A stretch of DNA of 51,377 bases from an uncultured Ellagibacter sp. (GCA_934663775.1 CAKUKU010000016.1:1-51377); one strand, 5' to 3'; shown: positions 20,652 to 30,411, counted from the first letter of the stretch. The notes: generated by a model not told the origin, from the sequence alone. Numbers and translations are program-made.

Positions 20652-21595
20652 GCGCGTCGTCGCCGCAAAACGACCTGCTCACGGGCAGGCGAACGATTGT
20701 CGAGAGGGGGAGCGCCGCCTACCCTGAGCGCCTTATGCGATGTGCTTCGCCCCCTCAGCATCTCTACATCATTGGGGACGCTTCCGTTCTGGGGCGTCCC
20801 TCGCTCTCAATCGTCGGGGCGCGCAAGGCGACCCCGTACGGGCGCGGTTGTGCCCGGCGCTTCGCGACGCTCGCTGCCGAGCGGGACATCGTCATCGTGT
20901 CGGGCGGCGCCCGTGGATGCGATTCGGAGGCCCATCGGGCGGCGATCGCCGCCGGCGTACCGACGGTGGCTTTTCTCGGGGGCGGATGCGACCGCATCTA
21001 TCCGGCCGAGCACTTCTCGCTTTTCCAGTCGATCATCGACGGGGGAGGTGCCGTCGTCTCCGAGCGCGACTGGACGTTCCCGCCGGTGCCCTACGCCTTT
21101 CGGGCGCGAAACCGGCTCATCGCCGGCCTGTCCGCGGCGACGCTCATCGTTGAAGCGGGCTTGCCGTCGGGCACGTTCTCGACTGCCGACGAGGCGCTCG
21201 CTGCGGGAAACGAGGTCCTTGCCGTGCCCGGCTCGATCACATCGGCGTCGTCGTGCGGGGCGAACCGCCTCATATACCAGGGCGCGACACCCATCATCGA
21301 CGACGACGCGTTCCTCGATGCGCTTTTCGGCATCTACGGTTGCCTGCGTCAGGAGGTTGCCGCGTCGAGCGGAGGGGGCGCCGCAAGCGTCGAGGCGCCG
21401 GACCCGCTTCTCGCTGCGCTTCGAGCCGAGCCTTTGGGAATGGAGAAGCTTCGCGAGATTGCGCGGGAGAGCGCCCCTTCGGGGGAGGACCCGTGGGTGT
21501 GGCTCATGTTGCGCTTGGCGGCGCTCGAGCAGAAGGGCGCAATCGAGCGCTATCCCGACGGGCGTTTCGGGCCGGTGGTTTGCCCTCTGGTATAA
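20648..21595 (+). CDS. dprA: DNA-processing protein DprA/Smf
   Basis: A 315-residue single-strand DNA binding protein that loads RecA in transformation. The Rossmann-like core has SIVGARKATPYGR, VSGGARGCDSEAHRAA, AFLGGGCDRIYP, FRARNRLIAGLS and VEAGLPSGTFSTADEA. A C-terminal winged-helix-like region (DPWVWLMLRLAALEQKGAIER) is present. Start ATG 20648 overlaps comM. The gene is usually followed by topA in many genomes; here trmFO follows directly. Its last codons contain the extended -10 of the next gene. Confidence 0.95.
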   Translation: MSASSPQNDLLTGRRTIVERGSAAYPERLMRCASPPQHLYIIGDASVLGRPSLSIVGARKATPYGRGCARRFATLAAERDIVIVSGGARGCDSEAHRAAIAAGVPTVAFLGGGCDRIYPAEHFSLFQSIIDGGGAVVSERDWTFPPVPYAFRARNRLIAGLSAATLIVEAGLPSGTFSTADEALAAGNEVLAVPGSITSASSCGANRLIYQGATPIIDDDAFLDALFGIYGCLRQEVAASSGGGAASVEAPDPLLAALRAEPLGMEKLREIARESAPSGEDPWVWLMLRLAALEQKGAIERYPDGRFGPVVCPLV

Positions 21596-21596
21596 T
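21588..21596 (+). promoter_or_regulatory. Extended -10 promoter for trmFO
   Basis: TGG followed by a perfect TATAAT overlaps the dprA stop codon, 84 bases before the trmFO start. No good -35 is present at 17 bases, which fits an extended -10. Confidence 0.6.
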
Positions 21597-21679
21597 CGCA
21601 CGGCGTGGGCGAAATGCCCGCTCTCTGCGTATTCGGCCCAGGCACATCGCCTGCGGCCATAACCGATAAGGGGGATTCG

Positions 21680-23068
21680 ATGGGCGACGGCAGGTGCACG
21701 GTGCGCATCTTGGGCGCGGGGCTTGCGGGCAGCGAGGCGGCGCTGCAGCTCGCCGACAGAGGCATCCGCGTGGAGCTCGTCGAGATGCGGCCCGAGGTCG
21801 GCACCGCGGTGCACAAAACGGGCAACGCCGCCGAGCTCGTGTGCTCGAACTCGCTTAAGAGCACCAACCCCGACAGCGCCGCCGGCATGTTGAAAGCCGA
21901 GCTCTCGGCGCTTGGGTCCCACCTCATTGCGTCCGCGATGCGCCATCGGGTTGCCGCAGGCGGGGCGCTCGCCGTCGACCGTGAGGCGTTTTCCTCCGAG
22001 GTCACGTCGCTTCTCGAGGAGCACCCGCTGATTGAGGTTTCCCGCCGCTGCGCGAGAAGCGTTGACGACGAGGCTCGTGGCGCAGATGCGCTCATCGTGG
22101 CAACGGGTCCTCTGACCGAAGGAGAGCTCGCCGCATCGCTTTGCGAGGCGACCGGCGCGGACAACCTGGCCTTCTTCGATGCGGCGGCTCCCGTCGTCAT
22201 GGCCGACTCGCTCGATCGCGAGAAGCTGTTCTCGCAAAGCCGTTACGAAGAAGGCGCGGGAGACTACCTGAACGCGCCTTTCACCAGGGAGGAATACGAG
22301 GCGTTTGCCCGTGAGCTTTTGGGGGCGGAACGCGTGATCAAGCGCGATTTCGAGTCGAAGGACCTCTTCCAGGCGTGCCAGCCGATCGAGGAGATCGTCC
22401 GCACGGGAATCGATGCGCCGCGCTTCGGGGCCTTGAAGCCCGTAGGGCTCACCGACCCGCGCACGGGGCGCAGGCCCTGGGCGGCGCTTCAGCTGCGCGC
22501 CGAGGACGCGTGCGGGGAGAGCTACAACCTCGTCGGCTTCCAGACGAACCTCACCTTCCCCGAGCAGCGCCGCGTATTCCGCATGATTCCGGGGCTAGAG
22601 CATGTGGAATTCGCGCGCTACGGCGTGATGCATCGCAACACCTTCATCAACGCGCCGATGTTGCTCGACGCTAACCTGCGGTTTCGTCCTGGAATCGGCG
22701 CACGGTGGGGCGTTCCCGTCCATGTGGCGGGCCAGCTTGCGGGCACCGAGGGCTACTGCGAGGCCATACGCTCGGGGCTTCATGCGGCTATCGCCGTCGC
22801 CGCCGAGCTTTCGGGGGCCAACCCGCCGGTGCTTCCCGTCGACACGGCCTTCGGCGCGCTTGTGGCCTACGCGACCGACCCTCAAACGACGGGTTATCAG
22901 CCGATGCACGTCAACTTCGGCATCATGCGCCCCTTCGAGCAGCGTATCCGCAACAAGCGCGAGCGCTATGCGGCATATGCGAAAAGGGGAGCGGCGGCGC
23001 TCGACGGTTATTGCGCGCAGCTGCGTGGAATCGGGCTTCTCCCTTCAGACCCGCAAGGCGCGTGCTAG
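21680..23068 (+). CDS. trmFO: Folate-dependent tRNA (uracil-54-C5)-methyltransferase TrmFO
   Basis: A 462-residue flavoprotein that makes ribothymidine at position 54 of tRNAs using methylenetetrahydrofolate and reduced FAD. The N-terminal FAD motif GAGLAGSEAALQLADRG is followed by VEMRP, LVCSNSLKS and LKAELSALGSHL, all TrmFO hallmarks; CQPIEEI and FQTNLTFPEQ follow in the C-terminal half. ATG 21680 has AAGGGGGA at 21668-21675; in-frame codons upstream have no homology. It is followed after 2 bases by xerC, reproducing the common trmFO-xerC adjacency. Confidence 0.96.
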   Translation: MGDGRCTVRILGAGLAGSEAALQLADRGIRVELVEMRPEVGTAVHKTGNAAELVCSNSLKSTNPDSAAGMLKAELSALGSHLIASAMRHRVAAGGALAVDREAFSSEVTSLLEEHPLIEVSRRCARSVDDEARGADALIVATGPLTEGELAASLCEATGADNLAFFDAAAPVVMADSLDREKLFSQSRYEEGAGDYLNAPFTREEYEAFARELLGAERVIKRDFESKDLFQACQPIEEIVRTGIDAPRFGALKPVGLTDPRTGRRPWAALQLRAEDACGESYNLVGFQTNLTFPEQRRVFRMIPGLEHVEFARYGVMHRNTFINAPMLLDANLRFRPGIGARWGVPVHVAGQLAGTEGYCEAIRSGLHAAIAVAAELSGANPPVLPVDTAFGALVAYATDPQTTGYQPMHVNFGIMRPFEQRIRNKRERYAAYAKRGAAALDGYCAQLRGIGLLPSDPQGAC

Positions 23069-23070
23069 CT

Positions 23071-24057
23071 ATGACTGGGATGAAAAAGGTACAGGCTGAC
23101 TCTGAGGTTGAAAGCGGCGCGCCTGCTCAAAGCGACATCGACGCCGCACTTGCGCGCGCAGTCGAGGACTTCTGCATGGCGCTTGTCGCCGAGCGAAATG
23201 CCTCCGAGCACACGGTGCGCGCCTACAGAACCGACCTTTCCGACTACGGCCGCTGGGCGCATCGCGAGAAAGTCGACGCGCTCCACACCACGCACAAGGA
23301 GCTTCGTCGCTACCTGGCTCAGCTCGATGAGGCGCGCTATTCGCGGCGCACGGTCAACCGACGCCTCTCAGCGCTCCGCACGTTCTTCCAGTGGGCGAAC
23401 GCGATCGGGCGCGTGGACGCGAATCCCGCGAGCGCGCTCGTCGGCCCGAAAACCGACAAGCATCTCCCCCATGTTCTGCGGCCGCGCGACATGGTTCGCC
23501 TGCTTACGGTCCATTCGGCATGCGATATGCGGGGCAATGCGCGCGAGCAATCTCTGACCGACATGCGCGATCAGGCAATCCTCGAGTTCCTCTACGCGTG
23601 CGGCGCGCGCATCTCGGAGGCGTCGGGCCTGCTTGTGGGCAACATCGACTTCGATAGGGGGCAGGCGCGGCTGTTTGGCAAGGGTTCGAAGGAGCGCATC
23701 GTCCCCTTGCACGATTTGGCGGTGTCGTCCTTGAGGCGATACGCGCTCGTGGCACGCCCGAAACTGCTCGACGGCAAGGAGTGCCCGTACTTCTTCGTGT
23801 CGACGCGTGGCAACCAGATGAAGACCGACGCGATGCGCAAGATGTTCAAGGCGACGGTGCGCGAGGCGGGGCTCGACGACTCGCTCTCGCCGCATGACAT
23901 GCGCCACACCTTCGCGACCGACCTTCTGAACGGCGGGGCGGACTTGCGCAGCGTGCAGGAAATGCTCGGGCATGCGCGCCTTTCCACCACGCAGGTCTAT
24001 ACGCACCTGTCGGCCGAGCGGCTCAAGCAAGTGCACGACCAGGCGTTTCCCCGCTGA
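23071..24057 (+). CDS. xerC: Tyrosine recombinase XerC-like
   Basis: A 328-residue site-specific recombinase. The N-terminal SAM-like DNA-binding domain (about 30-120) contains ERNASEHTVRAYRTDL. The catalytic domain has all six expected residues: Arg in ACGARISEA, Lys in GKGSKERIVP, HxxR in HDMRHTFAT, His in LGHARLSTT and the nucleophile Tyr in QVYTH. Its usual role is resolving chromosome dimers at dif with FtsK; context with trmFO supports chromosomal XerC rather than an integrase. Start 23071 (MTGMKK) is chosen, with ATG 23080 as alternative. The C-terminus is only 3 bases from the convergent ygbA gene. Confidence 0.93.
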   Translation: MTGMKKVQADSEVESGAPAQSDIDAALARAVEDFCMALVAERNASEHTVRAYRTDLSDYGRWAHREKVDALHTTHKELRRYLAQLDEARYSRRTVNRRLSALRTFFQWANAIGRVDANPASALVGPKTDKHLPHVLRPRDMVRLLTVHSACDMRGNAREQSLTDMRDQAILEFLYACGARISEASGLLVGNIDFDRGQARLFGKGSKERIVPLHDLAVSSLRRYALVARPKLLDGKECPYFFVSTRGNQMKTDAMRKMFKATVREAGLDDSLSPHDMRHTFATDLLNGGADLRSVQEMLGHARLSTTQVYTHLSAERLKQVHDQAFPR

Positions 24058-24060
24058 CCG

Positions 24061-24405
24061 TTATTTCCCTAGCAGGTGACGGATAGCCGCCACAGGATGG
24101 ACGAGCAGCATGCGCGGCCCCGAGAAGCGCATGACGGCGCGTATCTCCTCGCGCTTGTCGGGCGCGTAGCAGTGGTTGGGGCACTGGTTGCAGTTCTTCT
24201 TCTCGTGCATTCGCAGGCAACGCTCCGTGCGTTTCGCGGCGTAGGCATCGAGCTCGGCGCATTTCGCGCAGAGGGGCTTGCCGCACACGGCGGTGTCATC
24301 ATGCGGCGCGTCTTTGTGATTGGCGGCGCAATACAGCGCGATCATCTGCGAAATCGTTCGCTTCTCGCGCTCGCGGCGCCTGCGTGTCTTCGATGTGTCA
24401 TCCAT
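24061..24405 (-). CDS. ygbA: YgbA-type nitrous oxide-stimulated promoter family protein (Cys-rich)
   Basis: A 114-residue basic, cysteine-rich protein. The Cys clusters CGKPLCAKC and CNQCPNHCY, with RKERTISQMI-like KRTISQMIALYC near the start, match the family named after E. coli YgbA, which is induced under nitrosative stress. The clustered Cys suggest metal or Fe-S binding, unproven. The gene is convergent with xerC and divergent from uvrA. Its extended -10 lies only 7 bases from the ATG, with no ribosome-binding site between, implying a leaderless mRNA. Confidence 0.88.
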   Translation of the reverse strand: MDDTSKTRRRREREKRTISQMIALYCAANHKDAPHDDTAVCGKPLCAKCAELDAYAAKRTERCLRMHEKKNCNQCPNHCYAPDKREEIRAVMRFSGPRMLLVHPVAAIRHLLGK

Positions 24406-24412
24406 GGCGAAC

Positions 24413-24421
24413 AGTGTAGCA
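24413..24421 (-). promoter_or_regulatory. Extended -10 promoter of ygbA, leaderless geometry
   Basis: Read on the minus strand: TGC then TACACT, then 7 bases, then the ATG at 24405. The 11-mer TTTGCTACACT and the 7-base gap are identical to those ahead of uvrC. Confidence 0.6.
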
Positions 24422-24531
24422 AACGCTTTTGGCGGGCAAGGTGCTCTCGCAACTCAAACGAGAGTTTCTCCAAAAGACGCGGCCCTGTAATCGTCTGGTA
24501 TCGCCCGACCGAACATCCTGTGCCGTTTCGG

Positions 24532-24545
24532 CGAACAGGTGTTTT
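24532..24545. promoter_or_regulatory. LexA (SOS) box upstream of uvrA
   Basis: CGAACAGGTGTTTT matches the Gram-positive LexA consensus CGAACRNRYGTTYC at all but the last position. It lies about 75-85 bases before the uvrA start and 28 bases before the proposed -10. uvrA is a classical SOS gene, which supports the call. Confidence 0.6.
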
Positions 24546-24573
24546 CCCACTCGCCGCCGCACACTCGCTGCGC

Positions 24574-24579
24574 TACAAT
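24574..24579 (+). promoter_or_regulatory. -10 element candidate for uvrA
   Basis: TACAAT, 38 bases before the uvrA ATG. The sequence 17 bases upstream (TCGCCG) is a poor -35, so the promoter may be weak or activator-dependent. Confidence 0.45.
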
Positions 24580-24617
24580 CGTTCGGCTACACGGAACATC
24601 TTGGAAGTTGAGGGGAC

Positions 24618-27515
24618 ATGGGACAGAACTCGATCGTCATCAAGGGCGCTCGCGAGCACAACCTCAAAAACGTCGATTTGGAAATCCCGCGCGACAAGCT
24701 TGTCGTCATAACTGGGCTTTCGGGCTCGGGCAAATCAAGTCTCGCCTTCGACACCATGTACGCCGAGGGGCAGCGCCGCTATGTGGAGAGCCTTTCCAGC
24801 TATGCGCGCATGTTCTTAGGCCAGATGAGCAAGCCCGACCTCGACAGCATCGACGGGCTCTCGCCGGCGGTCTCCATCGACCAGAAGACCACGTCGAAAA
24901 ACCCGCGGTCCACCGTGGGCACCACGACCGAGATTTACGACTACCTGCGCCTTCTGTTCGCCCGCGTGGGCACCCCGCACTGCCCGGAATGCGGGCGCGT
25001 CATCAAGAAGCAGACAACCGACCAGGTCACCGATGACATTTTGGCGCTCGCCGACGATGAGAGCACGCGCGCGATCATCATGGCGCCCGTAGTCGCGGGC
25101 CGCAAGGGCGAGTTCACGAAGCTTTTCGCCGACCTGGCGAAGGAAGGCTTCTCCCGCGTGCGCATCGACGGCGAAATCGTGAAACTCACGGGCGAACCCG
25201 TCACCTTGAACAAGAAGATCAAGCATTTCATCGACGTCGTCGTCGACCGCGTCGTGCTGAAGAAGTCCGCGACGACCCGCATCGCCGAGTCGGTGGAAAA
25301 CGCCACGAAACTCGCCGAGGGGCGCGTGCTCGTGCAAGTGCTCGGTCCTGACGGAAAGCCGCAGGGCGAGGCGGGCGGCACGTCGAGCGGCGCCACGGGC
25401 GGGCTCGGAGCGGGGGAGCATCTGTTCTCGCTTGCGTTCGCTTGTCCCGAGCATGGGCACTCCATGGATGAGCTGCAGCCGCGTGATTTCTCGTTCAATG
25501 CGCCCTACGGCGCCTGCCCCGACTGCCTGGGCATCGGTAGCCGCGACGAGGTCGATCCCTCGCTCGTGGTGCCCGACCCGTCGCTTTCCCTTGACGAGGG
25601 CGTCATCGCACCGTTTCGCACGGGAAACTACTATCCGCAGATCATCAAAGCGGTTGCGGCGCACATGGGCGTCGACTCGACCACTCCGTGGGAGGATATG
25701 CCCCGTCGCGCTCAGAAGGCCATCATGTCGGGCCTCGGCAAGGAGAAGGTGCGCGTCGACTACGTCACCGTCGACGGCCGCGAGACGTATTGGTACCTCG
25801 AATGGGAAGGCGTGCTCGCCGCCGTCATGCGCCGCTACCAGGAGGCGCAGTCCGACACGCAGCGCGAGCGCTTGGAACAGTACTTCGCCACGGTGCCGTG
25901 CCAAACCTGCCACGGCAAGCGCTTGAAGCCCGAGATCCTCGCCGTCACCGTGGGCGGCAAGTCCATCCACGACGTCTGCGAGATGTCGGCGGCCGATTGC
26001 TACGAGTTCTTCGGGGGCCTTTCGTTTTCGGGCCAGGCCGAGCGCATTGCAGGGCCGATCGTCAAGGAGATCAAGGCGCGCTTGAAGTTCCTCGTCGACG
26101 TGGGGCTCGACTACCTCACGCTCGAGCGCGCGACCGCGACGCTTTCAGGCGGCGAGGCGCAGCGCATCCGCCTTGCCACGCAGATCGGCGCGGGCCTCAT
26201 GGGCGTGCTCTACATCTTGGACGAGCCCTCCATCGGCTTGCATCAGCGCGACAACGAGCGACTTATCGCCACCTTGGAGCACCTGCGCGATTTGGGCAAC
26301 ACCGTCGTCGTGGTCGAGCACGACGAGGACACCATTCGCAGCGCTGACTTCGTGGTCGACATGGGGCCGGGAGCAGGCGAGCGCGGAGGCGAGGTGGTCG
26401 CGGCGGGAACGCCCGCCCAAATCGTGAAGGCGAAGAACTCGCTCACCGCCGATTATCTCTCCGGGCGCAGAAAGATCGAGGTGCCCACGACGCGCCGCCG
26501 CCCTGGGCGTGGGTCCATCAAGATGGTCGGCGCCACCGAGAACAACCTGAAAAACGTCACGCTCGAAGTGCCCATCGGCACCTTGACCGTAATCACTGGC
26601 GTATCCGGTTCGGGCAAAAGTTCGCTTATCACCGACACGCTCGCGCCTGCGCTGGCCAACCGCGTGAACCACGCGCATCGCCGCACCGGCGCGTATCGTA
26701 AGATTACGGGGCTCGAGTCGATCGACAAGGTCATCAACATCGACCAAAGCCCCATCGGCCGCACGCCGCGCAGTAACCCCGCCACCTACATCGGCCTGTG
26801 GGACGACATTCGCGCCCTGTTTGCGTCGACCCAGGAGTCGAAGGCGCGCGGGTACGCGCCGGGCCGCTTCAGCTTCAACGTGAGCGGCGGCCGTTGCGAG
26901 GCGTGCAAGGGCGACGGCCAGATCAAGATAGAGATGCACTTTTTGCCGGACGTCTACGTTCCCTGCGAGGTCTGCGGCGGCAAGCGCTACAATCGCGAAA
27001 CGCTGCAGGTCACCTACCGTGGCAAGAACATTTCCGAGGTCCTCGACATGACGGTTGAGGACGCGCTCGCCTTCTTCGAGCACATCCCCGGTATCAAGCG
27101 CAAGCTCCAAACGCTCTTCGACGTGGGGCTGGGCTACATCCGCCTGGGCCAGGCGGCGACGACGCTCTCCGGCGGCGAGGCGCAGCGCGTGAAACTCGCG
27201 AGCGAGCTTCACAAGCGCTCAACGGGAAAGACCTTCTACATCTTGGACGAGCCGACGACGGGCCTTCATTTCGAAGACGTGCGTCAGCTGCTCGTCGTCT
27301 TGCAGCGCCTGGTCGACGCCGGCAACACGGTGCTCGTAATCGAGCATAACCTCGACGTAGTGAAGTCCGCCGACCACATCGTGGACTTAGGGCCCGAGGG
27401 CGGCGATCGCGGTGGCACCATCGTCGCGTGCGGCACCCCCGAAGAGGTTGCGCAGGCGGAGGGCAGCTACACGGGCAGGTTCCTAAAGAAGATTCTGGGC
27501 AGCGATGAGGGGTAA
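24618..27515 (+). CDS. uvrA: Excinuclease ABC subunit A
   Basis: A 965-residue DNA damage sensor of nucleotide excision repair, close to the family norm of 940-970. Two ABC ATPase units are intact: Walker [10 protein letters not shown] near residue 33 with signature LSGGEAQRI and [12 protein letters not shown], and Walker [10 protein letters not shown] near residue 663 with LSGGEAQRV and [12 protein letters not shown]. Zinc modules are visible in CPDCLGIG and CQTCHGKR in the first half and in CEACKGDGQ and [10 protein letters not shown] in the second. A LexA-like box precedes it. uvrC and a UvrD-type helicase are in the window; uvrB is not. The 3' end overlaps the next gene by 11 bases. Confidence 0.98.
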   Translation: MGQNSIVIKGAREHNLKNVDLEIPRDKLVVITGLSGSGKSSLAFDTMYAEGQRRYVESLSSYARMFLGQMSKPDLDSIDGLSPAVSIDQKTTSKNPRSTVGTTTEIYDYLRLLFARVGTPHCPECGRVIKKQTTDQVTDDILALADDESTRAIIMAPVVAGRKGEFTKLFADLAKEGFSRVRIDGEIVKLTGEPVTLNKKIKHFIDVVVDRVVLKKSATTRIAESVENATKLAEGRVLVQVLGPDGKPQGEAGGTSSGATGGLGAGEHLFSLAFACPEHGHSMDELQPRDFSFNAPYGACPDCLGIGSRDEVDPSLVVPDPSLSLDEGVIAPFRTGNYYPQIIKAVAAHMGVDSTTPWEDMPRRAQKAIMSGLGKEKVRVDYVTVDGRETYWYLEWEGVLAAVMRRYQEAQSDTQRERLEQYFATVPCQTCHGKRLKPEILAVTVGGKSIHDVCEMSAADCYEFFGGLSFSGQAERIAGPIVKEIKARLKFLVDVGLDYLTLERATATLSGGEAQRIRLATQIGAGLMGVLYILDEPSIGLHQRDNERLIATLEHLRDLGNTVVVVEHDEDTIRSADFVVDMGPGAGERGGEVVAAGTPAQIVKAKNSLTADYLSGRRKIEVPTTRRRPGRGSIKMVGATENNLKNVTLEVPIGTLTVITGVSGSGKSSLITDTLAPALANRVNHAHRRTGAYRKITGLESIDKVINIDQSPIGRTPRSNPATYIGLWDDIRALFASTQESKARGYAPGRFSFNVSGGRCEACKGDGQIKIEMHFLPDVYVPCEVCGGKRYNRETLQVTYRGKNISEVLDMTVEDALAFFEHIPGIKRKLQTLFDVGLGYIRLGQAATTLSGGEAQRVKLASELHKRSTGKTFYILDEPTTGLHFEDVRQLLVVLQRLVDAGNTVLVIEHNLDVVKSADHIVDLGPEGGDRGGTIVACGTPEEVAQAEGSYTGRFLKKILGSDEG

Positions 27516-28440
27516 CCCGGTCGCAAAGGGCATCCTGTTCACCGCGGGCGGCGCGATATGCTGGGGTTTCTCCGGCACGTGCGCGCAGCTGCTCATGGAT
27601 GTTTACGGCGTGCCCTTGGCATGGAACGTCTGCGTGCGCTTGGTGTTCGCATCCCTTCTCTATCTGGGATTTTGCCTCGCTACGTGCCGAGAAGCGCTCG
27701 TGCGCCTTCTGAAGCGCCCGCGCGAGCTCGCCTTGCATTTCGTGTTCGCCATCTTCGGCGTCTTGCTCGTGCAGGTGTGCTATCAAGGGTGCATTTCGGT
27801 CACCAACGCGGGCACGGCGACGGTGTTCGAGCGCTGCGGGCTCATCATCATCATGTTCATCACCTGCATTCAAGCCCGCCGCGCGCCGAAGGGGCGCGAG
27901 CTTTTAGGCGTCGCGCTCGCCATCGTCGGCACGATATGCATCGCGACCAAGGGAAACGTAGGCTCGCTCGCCATCCCGCCCATCGCCCTTTTGTGGGGTG
28001 CGGGATCTGCCTGCTCGCTCGTGTTCTACACGATGATGCCCGTGCGCATGCTCGATAGGTGGGGAAGTGTTGTCACCACGACGGTTTCCATGTCGATGGC
28101 CGCGATCGTGGCAAATGCAGTCGTGCAGCCTTGGAACATGGACGTTGAAGTGACCCCCGGCATCGTCGCCGCCATGGCCGCCCTCGTGATCGTCGGGACT
28201 TTTATCGCCTACCTGATGTTCTTGCAGGGCGTGAAGCTCGCGGGCCCCATGCGCGCGGGCCTTGTCGGCAGCATTGAACCTGTGGCGGCGACGACCATCT
28301 CCACGCTCTGGCTCGGCACGCCCATAACGCCGTTCGACGTCGTCGGATGTGCGCTCATTGTGATCATGGTTCTCTTGGTGACACAGCGCGAAGAGCCGAA
28401 GCCCCAGACTGTCGAACCGCCGCTCGAGGGTGTCTCCTGA
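27505..28440 (+). CDS. EamA/DMT superfamily transporter
   Basis: A 311-residue membrane protein with about ten hydrophobic helices arranged as two EamA repeats, the second beginning near residue 150 ([19 protein letters not shown]). The first helix has [14 protein letters not shown], typical of the drug/metabolite transporter superfamily. Substrate is unknown. The ATG lies inside the last codons of uvrA (11-base overlap), with only a weak GGGCAG ribosome site, so translation may depend on that of uvrA. Whether the transporter has any link to DNA damage is unclear. Confidence 0.92.
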   Translation: MRGNPVAKGILFTAGGAICWGFSGTCAQLLMDVYGVPLAWNVCVRLVFASLLYLGFCLATCREALVRLLKRPRELALHFVFAIFGVLLVQVCYQGCISVTNAGTATVFERCGLIIIMFITCIQARRAPKGRELLGVALAIVGTICIATKGNVGSLAIPPIALLWGAGSACSLVFYTMMPVRMLDRWGSVVTTTVSMSMAAIVANAVVQPWNMDVEVTPGIVAAMAALVIVGTFIAYLMFLQGVKLAGPMRAGLVGSIEPVAATTISTLWLGTPITPFDVVGCALIVIMVLLVTQREEPKPQTVEPPLEGVS

Positions 28441-28508
28441 GCGCGCGAAGAGGCGTCGAAATTGTCTGTCTTCCCCTCGGCAGGGCTGGCGGGCCATGCT
28501 CGTTCGCC

Positions 28509-28514
28509 TATAAT
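28509..28514 (+). promoter_or_regulatory. -10 element candidate for the linker protein gene
   Basis: A perfect TATAAT lies 10 bases before the ATG at 28525 and overlaps an alternative ATG at 28513. The -35 region is poor. If used, the leader would be only a few bases long. Confidence 0.4.
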
Positions 28515-28524
28515 GGTCGCTGTT

Positions 28525-29553
28525 ATGGAAAAGACATCCCGAGAGAAAATCGCGCTCATCGTGTTCCTCGTCCTTGCTATTGGGATGGGGTTCATCCTGT
28601 TCGGCTACGTGTTTGCCGGCCATTCATGGAACGTCACCGCCTCGAACATCGACGATGCGTTCGGTAACATGGAAGGCTACACCGCCATCGTCTACGACGG
28701 CACCATCGAAGCGGAAGAAAGCGCCGCGCAATCGACGGCTTCTGCGACATCAGCTGCCAACGGCTCCGCTAACTCAAAGAATGCGGGGGATGCCGAATCG
28801 CTTCCCGCGGACTCGAAGGCGGGGGACGGCCAAGCCCCCGCTTCCTCTTCAGATAACAGTCAGGCATCTTCCGCCGCTTCGTCTTCCGATAAGCAGGTCG
28901 CTTCTTCTCAGGGTGGCTCGAGCGTAGATTCAGCTTCCCCAACGAGCTCAAGCGAGCAGGACAACGGCTCTCTCAATCAGGGGGTTTCCACTGCATCGGA
29001 ACCTGCCGCCGCGGAAGGCTCCGCGTCCGAAGACATCGCAGGGCAAGGCGTTTCTACAGCTGTTTCCCCTGATGGCACTCCTGAATCCCAGGCAAATTCC
29101 GCTGCCCCTCTTGCGGGACATAAGAAGGAGAAGGAGCCTATCGCCCTCTCCGATGTCGACGCGCTCTACCAGGGCAAGGGGGCTAACGTCATCTCGCTTC
29201 ACACGACCGATCTTTCCACCTATGAAGAGGGAACGATCTTGAAACGCGGCGGCAAACGCTTCGGCATCTTCTCGGTCACCCACGAGTATTCGAGGATCCT
29301 TATCGACGAGAAGGTGAAGTACTTCACCGAGCAGAAGGTGGACTACGTTATCGCCCTGTGCCCCGAGGCATCGCTTCTAAAGAACGCCGAGAACATCGAC
29401 ATCGTCATCACCACGGCAGACCCAAAAATCTCATCGATGGGCGAGTCGAAGGACGGCGCCTTCTACGTGAGCACGCCGAAAATCGGCTCGGTCGGGGCGA
29501 TTCTCATCTCGCCGAGCAACGTCGTTTCCGCGAAGACAATCTCCGAGCTCTAA
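28525..29553 (+). CDS. Membrane-anchored protein with long Ser/Ala-rich linker and C-terminal domain of unknown function
   Basis: A 342-residue protein. One transmembrane helix at about residues 8-30 is followed by SWNVTASNIDDAFGNMEGYTAIVYDGT, then a low-complexity Ser/Ala/Glu/Asn/Asp-rich linker at about 45-205, then a globular C-terminal domain (about 210-342). That domain reads LYQGKGANVISLHTTDLS, GKRFGIFSV, KVDYVIALCPE, IDIVITTADP and GSVGAILISPS, which recalls the layout of CapA or 5'-nucleotidase-like metallophosphatases but lacks the His/Asp metal ligands. That comparison is inference. The topology would put the domain outside the cell. Start 28525 (MEKTSREK) is preferred over 28513. 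Confidence 0.8.
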   Translation: MEKTSREKIALIVFLVLAIGMGFILFGYVFAGHSWNVTASNIDDAFGNMEGYTAIVYDGTIEAEESAAQSTASATSAANGSANSKNAGDAESLPADSKAGDGQAPASSSDNSQASSAASSSDKQVASSQGGSSVDSASPTSSSEQDNGSLNQGVSTASEPAAAEGSASEDIAGQGVSTAVSPDGTPESQANSAAPLAGHKKEKEPIALSDVDALYQGKGANVISLHTTDLSTYEEGTILKRGGKRFGIFSVTHEYSRILIDEKVKYFTEQKVDYVIALCPEASLLKNAENIDIVITTADPKISSMGESKDGAFYVSTPKIGSVGAILISPSNVVSAKTISEL

Positions 29554-29605
29554 ATCCTCCGCAGGTCATCTCCGTCGCCCAGCAATGAGCGGCGACCGAA
29601 ACAGC

Positions 29606-29649
29606 AAGCGACCCCGCCTCGTGCAATCGCGCATTCGGTGGGGTCGCTT
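29606..29649. terminator. Hairpin between convergent genes
   Basis: AAGCGACCCCGCC (29606-29618) pairs with GGTGGGGTCGCTT (29637-29649), with one G-U, around an 18-base loop. No T run follows on the plus strand, so it may be a weak bidirectional terminator or serve as a 3'-end stabiliser. Confidence 0.55.
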
Positions 29650-29733
29650 CGTGAATCGCCTTCCCGAAAAGGGTCAGGCTATTCGGGATTCCTGCATCTG
29701 GTCAATCGACGCTCCTCTTTGGGCGGGCCGTCG

Positions 29734-30297
29734 CTACTTCAAGACGATGTTCTCGATCATGGGCAGTGCGTCGTTCCAATCGACTTTGGAGCCTATGACC
29801 ACGCCGACCGTCATTCCGGAAGGTGCCTTGGTGAACAGGTTAACGGTGCCATTGGAGGCGGTGTGACGCACCCAGGTGATGCCGTTGACGTCGACTTCGT
29901 CGATGGTGCCGTCTTTCTTGGAGCCCATTCTGGCTTCCGCTTCAGTCATCGGCTCGGTCTTGTACGTGCGAATGTCGATGAAGGCGAAGGTGTCATCGCC
30001 GAGCGTGAACTCGCACTCTTCGTACTTCTCGTTCATCGATCTGGTGCCTGGTTTCCAGCCATCAGTTGGCTCTAAGCTGTACGAAGGGTAGTCGACGCCG
30101 GTTTTGGCCTCAACGGCGGGCTCTGGGGTCTCTTCAGCCTTCGGCTCTTCCGCAGGCTGCGTCGTTGCCGTGTCGTCGCTCGCCTTCTTCTGCTCCTCGG
30201 CGCCACCGCCGCAGCCGGCCATCGTGAACGCAAGGGCTGCCGTCAACGCAACGGCGGGCACACCGAGCGCGACCTTCCTCATCATGGGCTTCAACAT
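29734..30297 (-). CDS. Lipoprotein of unknown function
   Basis: About 187 residues. The signal peptide ends in the lipobox TMAGC followed by Gly residues, then an Ala/Glu/Thr/Pro-rich spacer of about 45 residues, then a folded domain of about 115 residues (YPSYSLEPTDGWKPG, YEECEFTLGDDTFAFIDIRTY, ITWVRHTASNGTVNLF). No family was recognised; a lipid-anchored binding or stress protein is possible. Two starts are close: ATG 30303 is only 2 bases from GGGAG, ATG 30297 is 8 bases away and preferred. The gene is downstream of gdhA but separated from it by a terminator and its own upstream region. Confidence 0.85.
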   Translation of the reverse strand: MLKPMMRKVALGVPAVALTAALAFTMAGCGGGAEEQKKASDDTATTQPAEEPKAEETPEPAVEAKTGVDYPSYSLEPTDGWKPGTRSMNEKYEECEFTLGDDTFAFIDIRTYKTEPMTEAEARMGSKKDGTIDEVDVNGITWVRHTASNGTVNLFTKAPSGMTVGVVIGSKVDWNDALPMIENIVLK

Positions 30298-30390
30298 ATT
30301 CATCACTCCCTTTCCCGTTGCATCGTGCAAGCCGCTTCGCACTCCGCCCTTCCCGACGAAGTCAGCTTCTATCGGTATTGTGCCTTGCGA

Positions 30391-30411
30391 GGTCACGTTT
30401 ACGAAGTGACC
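30391..30411. repeat. Inverted repeat in the lipoprotein upstream region
   Basis: GGTCAC and GTGACC, 6-bp perfect arms with a 9-base centre. A 10-bp palindrome GCACATGTGC lies nearby at 30429-30438. Both are candidate operator sites for the lipoprotein gene; no matching regulator is known from the window. Confidence 0.35.

Noticed and set aside
23071..24057. xerC as a phage or island integrase
   Set aside because: It sits in the conserved trmFO-xerC order with no attachment repeats, phage genes or composition shift around it.
28509..28525. Leaderless promoter for the linker protein
   Set aside because: The TATAAT to ATG distance is 10 bases and the -35 is poor, so it does not match the 6-7 base geometry of the other three well enough to group with them.
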